Part shown: positions 36,129 through 48,056 of the stretch, piece after piece
How positions within the stretch are numbered: the first letter of the stretch is position 1
Layout: every line of letters starts with the position of its first letter
Source of the DNA: Setaria digitata
Taxonomy: Eukaryota; Nematoda; Chromadorea; Rhabditida; Setariidae
Assembly (NCBI GenBank): GCA_003640385.1
Contig: RCAB01000146.1
Coordinates: 62,001-126,000 of the forward strand
Direction: 5' to 3'
DNA: 64,000 nucleotides
The notes under the pieces: model-generated
The model's input: the letters and a program-made list of their open reading frames with translations, nothing else
Database searches by the model: none
Told to the model about the DNA's origin: nothing
Position numbers and translations under genes: made by a program

Positions 36129-39022
36129 ATGCGTTGGTGTTGTTTTCTGTTCTGGGTTGGTTATCGTTTTACGTTAGCAGCTTTGGCACACTTCAATTGG
36201 TTTACATCCATATACATGAATTGTATTTATTTGGTTCTCTGGAAAAGTTATGATATGTTATGGTTTTGGATGCACCTAGTCCTCTGCATATGCTTAAAAC
36301 CATTGCGAACTAGAAATTACTTAATTGTTTGGTTCAATTTAATCCATAAACGAATCACACGTTATCCGAATAGTTCGTATAAGGTAAAAATTTCAATTTT
36401 AATGATTTTTTTTGGCAAATTTCTCCATAATCTTTTTGTCAATAATTTCTACACTCTGTAGTCTATTTTTTTAAATGTCTTTCATCAATTTAGAGAAAGA
36501 CGAAAGTTTTTCAATTTTTATATCATCACGAATTGCTGTGTAGCTGAGATTATTTTAGAAAATATACTTGCTTGAATATGGAAAATTGAAAAAATCGAAA
36601 GTACAAAAACTCAATGAAACTAGTGAGGCAGAAGGATCCGATGAAGAAGTGGAAGAGGAATCCGATGCTGATAATAAGTTCACTGGTGCTATGGAAGTGT
36701 TGGTATTTTAATATTGCTTAGAAAAAAGCTTTATGCTGCGTATCATTTAGTCACTTAAATGAGAGTATGTAAAAATAAGACTTTTTCTTATTTTCTGAAA
36801 ACGCATAATAATTTAATTAGTGTGACATTAAAAGTATGGATTAAAATGCAGAGGCAGTGTTTTGATCTATAAACCCTACCGACTTTGGTTTAAATAAAAG
36901 GAGAGCTTAGTGAACGGACGAAATTAGAAGAATTAAATCCTCGAAAACTAAAAATTAGCAGTGCGAAAAGTCTAACCGCAACAATGCGAGTTGAAGAAGA
37001 ACGTGAATGCATGAAGCGGATATTTTGGAGCGGAACTGTATCATCAAATTCTGCAATATTGCCACACTATAATCCGAATGGTAGAAGTTTTTTTGCAAGC
37101 TATAATTTACTGATTTTAGTCTCTGTTTTACCCATTACTTCTTTTTTATTTTATTTCTGTATGCGTGATACTAGATGTTATATCGTGTCCCGTATAAAGG
37201 ACACTGAATCTGTATATTAGTTCTTCTACCAGGTTCATTAGAAAAAATCATCATTTCTTACTTTTTCTCACTTCTCTTCCGTCACTAATTATTATGGTTA
37301 ATCTTGTCTTCTCATATTTACTTTTGAATATTATAAAGCATAAATTTCAAATCCTCCAAGAACCGGCTTTTATTTGTAAATGGCTTTTCAGCTGATAGAG
37401 GGATGCCAACACCACCTCCTCGTTTAAAGAAACAAGCAGCAAAATCACGAAAGCAACACGATCCAGAAAATGGTTCCCTTTTGTTTATAAGTAGATGCTG
37501 GAATCTGTTTCATATTCCTGACATAATTCTGACATTCCTGAAAAGCTGCAAACAATGCACATATTGTAGGTAAAAGTTTCTAGTTAAGAATTTTCGCCTT
37601 TCTTTTTGTATTTTCTACTAATCAATGTTTAACTCCATTTTTTTCATTTGCACTGAAATCAAATTTCGTTTAATTTTAGAGAAGAAAAGCTTAACATCGT
37701 TTTGAAAATGGAAAGTGATGGAAAAAATAATGCGTCGGGTGTTGGTAGTCAGGTAGGTTTGACTGCCCAAGTACGTCGGTATCTACCACTTACTAAAAGT
37801 GGGCTTGGTTCATCAAATGTAGAAGGTAACTTGAATTTTGTATAACTCTGTTGTTGCTGATGACTGAATTATTTTTAAATGATGAAATCCTGATGGGATG
37901 ATCCATTTGTAAAAGTTTGGTAATTTACGAAAAGTTACCACATTACTTTTCATCTTTGAAAATGTTTTTGTTTCAGATGATATAGATATCCTCATTCCCG
38001 ACTTTACAAATAAAAGAGATCTTACCAGTGTCAAAGAAATTGCATTGCGTGAGAAACGAGATAAGAGATCACTAAAGAAACGGTTACAAGCTCGAAGGCG
38101 AGCTGAATTACCCGCTGTTGCGAAATATGAAGCAAAGTAAATATTTTTATACATGCGATGAAAACTTTGATTACTGGGTTTTGTTATATTCTGCTTTATC
38201 AAACATAATTTTATGATTAGCTTCCTTCCTTCCTTACTGATATTAGAATTATGCATTCACATCCTATACGCATTTTCTTCCTACATGTTAAGGCAGAAAA
38301 CGATTTCCAACGCAGTTGAACTTTTGCTGCAAATTTTACAAATGATGGCTTCATTTGCGATTCTCATTGGTAATGTTCGTAGAATTTTCTATCTTGTGCA
38401 TTTTAATTGGTTGAAACCAGATAAACATGGCTATGATAATATCGGACTGGTGATGCTATGGAGGTTAGTTATATCACTCTGTGCAGAGCTCTTGGGAACT
38501 TTAGATATTTTTTAGTTTTCTAACAAATTCGGAAATTTTCATATAAGCACATTGGATCAAATTAAGAAACTTAACACTGTGGAAATGCAGAAAAAAAAGT
38601 TGAAGTTTTGCATTTCTTTCAAAAACGACATATCACCTTCCTACTTCACAAATGGATCATCAGAAAGATGGATTATTTATTTTCGGCTGATAAAATTTTT
38701 CCTATTTTTCTAATATGTGCTTTTAACGAAAATTTTGGGAACGTAGTTTTTCTGAATTTTTAAATCTGCTTTATATTTTAGTTGTGCGGTGTTTTTGGAC
38801 GTGCTTCTATTCTGGATCAGTATTATTTGGACCTACTGCTTACAATGGCATTTATGTTGTCGACTTGGTTTGTTGAAATTCTGGATGTGGGTTTTAATGT
38901 TAGCGGTGATCGGAGGGGTATTCATGCTCTATCCCATGTTATATGTTCAAGATAATTTGGATGTAAACTGGTGTCAGTTTAAAGCGAATAGCACTCTTGC
39001 ACAATACCAGCCAAAATGGTAG
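36129..39022 (+). CDS. Unrecognised multi-pass membrane protein (489 aa, 8 exons)
   Basis: The exons are 36129-36383, 36559-36702, 36906-37080, 37392-37569, 37680-37825, 37977-38136, 38293-38463 and 38782-39022; phases agree throughout. Near the N-terminus are two hydrophobic segments rich in Trp and aromatic residues (one includes HFNWFTSIYMNCIYLVLW). A long hydrophilic middle has an acidic patch (EGSDEEVEEESDAD), a PTPPP motif followed by many Lys/Arg, a short aromatic/Cys segment ending CKQCTYC, and a very basic stretch (RDKRSLKKRLQARRR). The C-terminal 140 residues hold three more membrane segments and end AQYQPKW. The exon 3 acceptor after an AAGGAGAG sequence is poor, so that junction may be wrong. 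The family is not recognised. Topology suggests an integral membrane protein with a large, probably cytosolic, charged loop. Confidence 0.6.
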
Positions 39023-42000
39023 CTCCATTGACCACCATTTTTAAACCATTGGTTTTCTACCTTTCAAAATTTAGCATAATCTCAGAATGATTTTGCTTGC
39101 AGTTCTGTTCCTTAATCTTACTGCTTGCTAAAGTTCTCTGTGGGACCTAATTTTCACTATATTATAATATGCTTTCGTCAATTTTCTATCTTTTTCACTC
39201 CCCGTCTTGTTTTTCATCTTGTTTTGAGTGTTTAAAAATGTTTTCTACTTTTTCAATAGTTGAGTGTTTTATTTTTTTTTTCTAAATTGTCTTAAGAACA
39301 AAACCTCAACAAATTATTTGAACAGAATATTTTTTATTCCTTACTACTATTCAGATTTAAATTTACCATAAATATATCAAAGAAAATCATTTTTTTAGGA
39401 TTTGTTGTTAGATTTTTCTTTAAATTGTTTTCAAAGTTCTAAATTTGAAAGAAGGAATTTATCATTGTTAACATTAAACCTTGCATAATTTCAGTCAGAT
39501 CGCAGCCTTTGATAGCTTTTAATAAAATTATATTTCTTTTCACTTTTCACGATTTGTTATCATTGCAGGTAAGTTGTATTTATATAAATATAAATATTAT
39601 ATATATTATTATGAGTATATAAGTGTATTAAGATGTGTATGTGTATTGCAACACAAATAAGTTCTACGATTTGTTAATATTTCTGTTATAACTAATATAT
39701 TTTTAAAGATAAGAATAAATTTTAATTTACTGATTTTAATTTAAAATCATTTTTCGCTATTTTAATGTTTGGAACTTGATGCAGGTCTCACCAATACTCA
39801 ACCATATTGACTGTTTTTTTTAATGGGTATTTTAACCGTTATATATTCAGACTGTTTGAAAATATTCACATCTCTTTTTTCATGGTTAGGGTTTCAAGAG
39901 CGATTTGAAACTTTGAATTAGCGGATTACTTTTTTCTCTACATATTGTTATTAATATTTCGCATTTTAGAATTCTACACTCTAATCGCAACAATTTATAT
40001 GAAAGAAAGTTGGAGAAAAATTGACCTACACTCTAATCGTAACAATTTTATATGAAAGAAACAAGTTGGAGAAAATGTCTTACATGTATCAGAATACCAT
40101 GCGAACTTTTTTTCTGTGTAATTGATGTTAATAGAAGAAAACGCTTCCATCAAATTCTTGAGGTGTTACGAGATGTACGAAATTTAAAATTCCATTTCTC
40201 TCTTCATAACAGATGCTCCATTCATCATGTAGGGAGAATGTTTTACAAGGAAGAAGGAATTTATGGTTTGAATGCTGAAAAGATGAGTACTTCGTTAAAG
40301 TTGATTTATAATATTGATAGAATTATATGTGTTGCTTCTCATGTTTTTGACATTCTAAATGTTTTCTATATATTTTTCAAAGACTTATTCGTAGCTTGTG
40401 CATAACAGGAGTTATTAACTAGTTATGATAATTAAGTCTTTAACCAAATCATCCGTACATGATGAATAAAAATATCTCTGAAAATTTCTATTGGCTTAAA
40501 GAAAAGAATTCTTAATTATTTAGCAGGAATATTTTGAAAAACTCTATCACGTTAATAGCACAGTTGTTTTCTCTTTTCTTCCATTAATAATTAAAACTTC
40601 GCACAAGAGTTTGACACTTTACGCAATCACTAAGTATTTTATACAGATATTGTGGGCATTAAACTACTGACAGAAAAGTTTGGATAAGTGATAAGCTTGT
40701 TATTAGGAAATTATTCAAATATGAATTCGGGAACCTTTTCCGAGCGGTGAAGAAATTTAAGTTAACATATTATTACTTCATAATTTAAGTGGTGTAGAAA
40801 ATAAATATCAGTATTCCAAAGATTTATTATTAATGATTTATCGATAAATCACGAAATCAGTCATTTTGGTGAGTTTTCTTTACAATCATGGATAGATAAA
40901 CTTGAGAAATTAAAAATGGAAAACAGAAGAAGTGATAGGAACCGAAGTATTAAGAAAAAATTAAGCAAAATATGTATGAGATTACCGAATTTCGCCTCGA
41001 AAGAAATACCACTTCAAGAAACTTATAATTTCTTGTGTACTTCTAAAGGGGTATAACTAATTATTACTAGTAAATATATATGGTTTTGGATAATTATGTG
41101 GTGCTATTTGGATGGTCATCATGTGAGCCTTTCCACAAACTACTGACTAACCAAAATTCTGCCATCAGAGGGAAATAATAAGTGGCACTGACATAGCTTC
41201 GCATAATTCTTTCATAGTTTTTTAGTAACGCAGTAACACACTGTTTCATAGTAACAGACTGCCAAAACTGCAGGAAGTTTTTCAAATATTATTAATTTAC
41301 TAAAATAATTTGGAGAATTTTACCATTATAATGACGTTGTAGAAATTAAAATATAATTCATTAAGATTTGATCAGAATATGAATTAAATTCTATTAAAAT
41401 AAAATAAGGAAATAAACATAATTTGGAGAGCAAAAATGTCTTAGAAAATCTAACCCACCCATTCCCGTCTGTACGCAAATAATAGATCCACATTATTTTG
41501 GTAAAATAGTCATTTTTGAAAGTAAAAAATTCTTCCTAAGAACCTTTTAAATAAAACTTATTGCTTTCAAAATTAATTAATTAACTTACCAAAATAATAT
41601 GAAATCTACTAACTGCTGACACTGATTTTTTGGTGATATTTCCAGTCAAAATGAGAAAGAAACTAAAAATTTCCCAAGCTGTCGACTTCGAAAAAAACTC
41701 AAAAAAAAGAGTTGTTTAAATGTCAAAATTAACTGGTGCTCTCAGTTCAATAAACATAATTTGAATAAGAAACATATCTAAACATTTTATTTTAAAACAT
41801 AAATTTTGTTTTGTAATTTCTCAACAATTTATGCTTATATTGTCATTACGAATTAGGTGCCATATGAATCATAACTTTTTTGAGTTTTTTTAATTTAAAA
41901 AAATGCAATTAATCGCATTCTCCCACCAATTTTTTATTATTATTCTAAGGAATGGACAATTTACCCGTCAATTACTTTTGTTAGAACTTGCTGAAAACTA

Positions 42001-42496
42001 AAGAAATAAAAATTGAAACAATGATTGCAGCTTTTAAAAATGTTCGTTTTCTGGCGAAACGTAAAAATTTAGCTTTAATTCTTCAGCAGTACATGAATGG
42101 AAATTGAAGTGCTGTAATTTCAATACACTTCATAAGAGTAAAATGCTTTTGAAACAGTATTCTTTATATTTTGGAATAACACCAACAAATGAAAGCAACA
42201 ACAAAAATATAGGTGAAGAACACAGATGTAATGAAAAAAATTTTTTAACCTTTTCAGATTTTAAAAGAATATTCATATTTAATGAAGTAATAATTTTCCT
42301 CCGAATTTCAGCTAATAGTTTGTTAAAGAGCAGTTTGACTCATACAGCGTACTTTTTAATGAACTTTTAAGAAAAATTGGAAGCGTTATTGTTCAGCTAT
42401 AATTCATTAAATTACAAAAAGAAAAAATTTAACGGTTTTATAGTATTTAACACAGCCTGCTGATGTGAGCACAACCCGAGACTGGAGAATTATACG
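39023..42496. other. AT-rich intergenic region
   Basis: No supported gene. It includes a TA-rich patch (39575-39625), an imperfect tandem duplication of about 50 bases (39974-40074) and an isolated 117-codon plus frame (40052-40405) that starts inside the second repeat copy and has no splice or family support. The plus frame 42104-42370 and minus frame 41094-41285 were likewise left uncalled. Confidence 0.5.
39974..40074 (+). repeat. Imperfect tandem duplication, unit about 50 bases
   Basis: Two adjacent copies start CTACACTCTAATCG and end GTTGGAGAAAA, at 39974-40019 and 40026-40074. They differ by one substitution and small insertions. This looks like a recent local duplication. Confidence 0.85.
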
Positions 42497-43213
42497 CTAG
42501 CATTGACCTTCTGAACATATGACGGCGAAACGATTTCCTATACGAGGCACAAAATCGTCACTAACAATGAGGTCAAATGAGCCGTTACCTTCAAGTTTTG
42601 CTTTATTTTCTTTGGCTGGAATCCATTTATTATCCTTTTTCTTCCATGTTTTAAAGATCCAGTGTTCATCATCACAGTATTTACCTTTAATCTAAAACGC
42701 ATTTTTTGCATGAATTTTAACATTCTAAAAAATGCCGCAAATTTTTGAATTATATCAATACAATACAAAAAAAGAGAAATAAAAATTGTAAATTTGTTAG
42801 CATTAAATGGTTTGTTTTATAAATGCGAAAATGCCTACATTATCAAAGCTATTTCAATTCAGATGAAATTTCATCCTAAAAATATGATTAATTCTGAACA
42901 GAAAATTTTTGGAGAAAAAAGTTCTTTTTTTTTCTATTTTGAAGGCATAAAAAAGAATAAAAAAATTCATATAAATTAGGAAAATTTGGGAAACGGAAAG
43001 TCGGAAAATTTGAAAACGAACTGTAACTCTGCGAACTTGATTTTTTCGTTTTATTAACAATCGTTCGGTTTTCGTTCTGATTGATGGCACATAAATTTGT
43101 ACTTGAAATGGCATATTTGTTTGAGATTGCATTTTAATATCAATTTTGCATGCTGTTGCTGATAAGATACAACAGCTGGTCAGGACTATCACAACTGCCC
43201 AGGTATACCACAT
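42497..43213 (-). CDS. Small secreted protein, 128 aa, 2 exons
   Basis: Exon 1 (43213-43022, 64 codons) and exon 2 (42691-42497, 65 codons with stop) join in phase 0; the donor is ACA|GTTCGT and the acceptor GTTTTAG. The N-terminus is a clear signal peptide: MWYTWAVVIVLTSC, a hydrophobic core, then SATAC, with cleavage probably just before or after the first Cys. The mature part is basic with about four Cys, a KYCDDEHWIFKTW motif at the start of exon 2, and a C-terminus reading RFAVICSEGQC. Its layout (Cys after the signal, central Cys, ICSxGxC end) recalls small secreted proteins common in nematodes, but no named family is claimed. The longer open frame down to 42854 reads into the intron. 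Secretion is inferred. Confidence 0.7.
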
Positions 43214-45710
43214 CCTGCAATATTTTCTTACTAAGTTAAGCAGTGAATTTTGCGTCACTCAGTTATTTGCAACTGTAATGATACTCATATTGCAACAGAC
43301 AAATTTAAATAAATACGAGATTAAGCATTATTGAAATTTTGCGATTAAAAATTATTTGATTCTTAGTATCTCCTATGCTCTCTTCCTTCTTGCTTCCGTT
43401 TCATTATAAAGCTGCCTTTCTTAAATGAGTGCAATGAATTTGCAATCCAGCTATTTCTAAACAGGCCAGAAGTAGTATCATAGTAAAGAAAATATATTCT
43501 ATATGATGATTGATATCCTCAGTATTGCTTGGTCTTGGTTCCTAGTCACTCGCCTATTCCCTCAGAAAATTTCCTTATTAACTTGTTAACTAATTATTTA
43601 TTACTGTTCCATCAAGTGCTGCAGATACACCTACAAACAAGAGCAATAGACACTATTAGAAACAACCGCAGTTGAAATGATTCTTCGCAATGATAAAATG
43701 CATTTAAATGGTCTAGAAATTGGGTTACGTCAACAAAAATAACAAAAACTGGCGAAAATAACTACGTATGATTTCTTAAAAGAAAACAAAAAATATTTGG
43801 AGTGTATTTAATTGCAATAATTTTGCATGCCTTTGGAATTTAAAGAAAGAAACTAGATGTTGAAAAAGCCGTTTTTCCATTTTCCTTATTTAGACAAACA
43901 AAAAATTTCTAATACTAATTCTCCATATAGTATATATTCGATGATGCAGTAATTCAACTGCTCTTTTATGTGGCCAAAGTATTATTTGATCAAAGTTTTT
44001 TGATAAGCTGAAAAATTCTGATGTTAGGGATATTTATCTGATAATGATAGAATTTTGACTGAAAAAAAAAAAAAAATATCTGAATAATCTTTCAACCAAC
44101 CTCAAAAGAACTTGAATGTCCGCCACCGTTCAATACAGTTTAATTTACTTGTCATCAATTGAATTACTTTTACTGTCTTCTAATTTAACGAATATTCAGA
44201 AAAACTGAAATCCTATCCGTTCTCTAAATGAAGAATGACAACAGATAGTGTGTTCAGCCAATTCATATTGTTTCTCCGAACTAAATAACACTCGAAATGA
44301 GAAGGAGAAGGAAGTAATTAAGGTTTCTAAGGAATAAAATGATGAGTTATGAGAATCTTGGTGAATACAACATCCAAAGTACAAGACAAAAAAAGATAAC
44401 ATCCATGAATTAAATATTCGTATTTATAGAACTAATTTCTGAATCATTGCCTCAACAGAATAACCCAGTAATGTGAAATTAATTACAGAAATATTACACA
44501 AATCTTCCATATAATTATATTGATGTATGATTCAATATGGCCTACATAAATGTCAATGGGTGGTTTATTATTTTTAGTAAGAAATAAAAAAAATTTTTCC
44601 ATGTACAAGTGGAACGAAATATATTATTTTGAGTTCCAGTCATCTCAGTTTTCTTTTTCAATAATGAAATAGTCGGAAGGAACATTTTGTTTAATTTTTA
44701 TTTAGGTTTCATGTTATCAACTTCGAAAATGAATAACAGGAGTAATTAATTAGGAAAACTTGGAATTATTATTCAATTGAAATTTTTCAAATGACTACTT
44801 TTAATTACAAAATTTATTCAGCAGCTTGCAAATAAATGAATACAGTTGAAATGAATTGAATTATGCAAAAAGGTGATTATCCTTGAGAGACTTGATAAAA
44901 TTAAAAAAGGGTAACATTTTCATTATTTATTTTTCAGTTTCGTTTCATATAAATTGAATCACACATTAATCACTTCCAGGAAAAATAGTAGTTCATTTAT
45001 TTCCAGAAACATCGACAATTGGTGGAAAGGAAATATAAAACAATGCTTTCTTTCTTCACCACTCTTCGAGTGGAAACACGGAAAGAACAATTGTCAAACA
45101 AATAAATGCCATACAATTGCCCAGTTTATCTATGATTTCAAAATAACAATTTGCATTCTGTGAGAATGAAACCGAAAAAGGTACTGTCAAATTTTTATCA
45201 ATCACTTTTCTGTTCAGCAAATACAAGTGAAATGTTACCAAAGAAAAAAAAAATAGAAATGATTAAAATCACTATCTCATTCTCCACAATTTAACGGCAA
45301 TCTATTAATTACTGGACTAGAATAACTTAGTTACCTTTGCTATCTCTCTGTTTCTTGTAAGTCTTCACTTTTGCTAGTTCCTCCATTGGTTATGAACAGC
45401 TTTTCAATTCCCTTGCAAATTCGAAACTCCAATACACTAATTAAGATTTCCTTCTTCGAATTATTGGAAATAAATCTTGGGAGTGGATTCAACAGTTTCA
45501 TCCAAGGGCCTCATTTGTTCCCATCTTTCCCCCTAACAGACCTTAAGGATTTCTGCTGTGTATGGCACGGTAACGTGTTCTACGACTGTTAGAGAAGTAT
45601 TTCATATGTTACTTGAAATAAATTTCCCTCTTTAGGATATAACATTTACCATCATTTATTCAGGATGAATTTTTTTTTCTTCCTCTAATGCAGATATATT
45701 GCAGAATGTT
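43214..45710. other. AT-rich intergenic region
   Basis: No exon chain was recognised on either strand. The plus frame 45371-45592 (73 codons) has somewhat protein-like composition but no splice or start support. An acceptor-like ATATTGCAG ends at 45704, seven bases before the next ATG. Confidence 0.5.
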
Positions 45711-47502
45711 ATGGAAACAGTTTCTCCATCCACGATGGGTGATTGTCTCTCGAAGCTGCAGCTCAGTGGTATCAATACAGACACCACTGGTACCGTATAT
45801 CTCTCGGGTATTATATTATGTTGGATAGATCTCAAATAAAAATTGAAGTGATTTCGCAGAAGATATATTAGAAAGTTTTAGTTCAAACTTCTGACGATTA
45901 CACCGTTTTGGCCATCCGGATAGTACCTTCCTCCGTATTTCACCGAATCGACTTTCGTTATTGGGGTTCTGGACTCTTCGGAGACGTTCTATAGAAATTT
46001 TATTCCAGCAATCTACTGCGTACCACTGTTATCACCAGCCATATCGAAGATCAATGGTGCCTTTCCGGGATTCGTTTCGCTATATACATGATACTGTTAG
46101 TAAAAGTCCATCGACATCAGAAGGTCTTAGAATTACAAATGAGGTGAAGTTACCAACCAAGGAACAGTTATTTTATGTGGACTGTCTCACAGACACATTG
46201 GTACGTATATGTCTGAAACGACTGCAACTCTTTTTTTCCTTCAGAATTTTTGCCATCTGAACTTCATATTTGAACTTTAGTTGCTGTTTTTCGTCGCTTT
46301 AATTTCTGTTCACTTTATTGGATGTTACTTTGCATAAAACTTTACTTTTCAGCTTTACTTTTTTAGTTTTTCTGGAAATTTTACCACAAATTGGGATAAT
46401 AGGAATTAGAAAGACTTATTGAAAATGTTTTTTATTAGCATTTTGCTTATGAGGGGTGCACAGTTTTGTATTCTTTTGTCAATGGGTGTAAGTTGTATTG
46501 GGATTATAAGCGATGCAGGAGCTTTAGGTCCCAAAATTTTTGAGTGGCCGAAAAGAGTTTCTGAGATTTATGAAGTTGTGTGTCAAGGATGTTGTTTACG
46601 ACGACTTGATTTTTGGTCAACACATCAGGTATTCTTTATTTTTTAAATGCTGTGTTTTAAGCTTTGTGGAGAAATGTTTATTTCTCATTTCTTTCGAAGC
46701 ATATTTTAATAGTTTCAGAAATGTGCAAAAGTAACACTGTTTCTCAGCGTTGCCGGAGAGACAATTGTTCCACAAAATTCTTATTTCTTTGTTTACTTAT
46801 TCCTTTTTGTTTCGTCCATGAATTTAGCTAATTTATTTATTTGCAGAGGCATAAATAAATTCATAAAACATATTTCACTATGCAAATTATACTTCAGTTT
46901 AATGCGAGCAGCAAGCAAGTTTGAGGTATAGTTTACTTTATAAGTTCGACAGGCCTTTTTATTGACGTTAACATTTCATTTATAATATTGAGGTGTTGTT
47001 TCTTTAAGCGTCTTTAAAAATTTATTTATTTTTTAGAAAGTAGGATCATGTATCTATGAAAACAGTGATGCTGTGGTAGTTCTTTGGCGATTAATGACTG
47101 TCAAATTATATCATCAGGTATGAATTAAACAGACATTTTTATGTTATCATTAATTCTTGCTGAGAAATACAATGTCCTGATCTTAAGTAGTTTTATTTAA
47201 AAATGTTCCTTATAGCAAGCAGATGTCGTTGAAGGAGCACTGGATATTCATCTTGATAAAGATGGGCGTATTTATAAGATTCATAACCGACCGGTAATTT
47301 TTTTGCTAGATTAATTACAGCTCAGATGTCTTTCTGCATTGTTTCAACATCTATTTTGCTTAAACACGGTTAAATCGAATTTGGATAATTCTGGTTTAAT
47401 TAATTTTTTTTAAAGATAACTCGGAATGATTACGAACATGCTGCTATCCTATCAAAACTAAAAGAAATTGGCAAAACTGGAACCAGCGAAGGTCAGCAGT
47501 GA
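45711..47502 (+). CDS. DUF2358/NTF2-like protein, first of a neighbouring pair (229 aa, 7 exons)
   Basis: The exons are 45711-45768, 45995-46200, 46528-46628, 46847-46925, 47037-47117, 47216-47293 and 47416-47502; phases agree and give 230 codons with the stop. Residues 20-75 are Arg/Ser-rich and could be a mitochondrial presequence. From about residue 73 the order of motifs (KEQLFYVDCLTDTLVPKFL, then VKDVVYDDLIFG, then VVVLWRL, then GALDIHLDKDGRIYKIH) follows the pattern I associate with DUF2358 and NTF2-like folds: an initial helix pair, an acidic strand after Tyr, a W/R strand and a final D-G-R-I-Y strand. It lies next to a gene with the same pattern. The first exon is uncertain: the ATG at 45711 could instead splice to 45882 and give a separate 56-residue product. 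Function is unknown. Confidence 0.55.
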
Positions 47503-48056
47503 TCTCTCGTGTATGGAATGTTGATTTCGTTCATAACTCTGCTTAAAATTTTATTTTTCATTTTTTTTTCTTTTTTTTTTTTTTTTTTTACTAGGGAGAG
47601 TTGGTTTCACGCATGTTGCAAACATTGATTGCGACTGAGGGCCACTGCTACATTTATCTTGTTCTCTTTGCTTTCTTTGGGGAGAAAAATGATGTGCTGA
47701 GTAAATTTGCTTACATAATCATTGTCAAATTTTCTTGTTTTTGCATCCCGCGAAATATGTTTTTTTTTTTTTTTTCATCATTTAGACCATTCATTTTTTC
47801 AACATTTTAAATAAATTTCAATTATACATCATAAGTTGCTGAATTTACAGCAATTGCGAAAGAAGCGGTTGTTTTGGATATTAGGAATAAACTTGCTATA
47901 TTTTCAAGCATAGACTTTCCAGACAGATTTTTTTCCTATTGCTTTCTCTCTTTCAATCCACTGGACGTGAATTTCCTGCTTTTTGGGTGATGTACTATGC
48001 GTGTGATTCATCATGGAATTACAATCTACTTTGCAGCTTTATGTACAATAATACAA
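47503..48056 (+). promoter_or_regulatory. Intergenic spacer of the DUF2358-like pair with U-rich tract
   Basis: A 554-base spacer lies between two same-strand, similar genes. It carries a T-rich tract at 47558-47590 with a run of about 20 T, another T run at 47760-47776, and an acceptor-like CTTTGCAG ending at 48035, 21 bases before the next ATG. U-rich spacers followed by a trans-splice acceptor are typical of nematode operons, although the spacing is longer than usual. Confidence 0.4.

Noticed and set aside
40052..40405. 117-codon plus-strand frame
   Set aside because: It begins inside a tandem duplication copy and lacks acceptor, family or partner exons.
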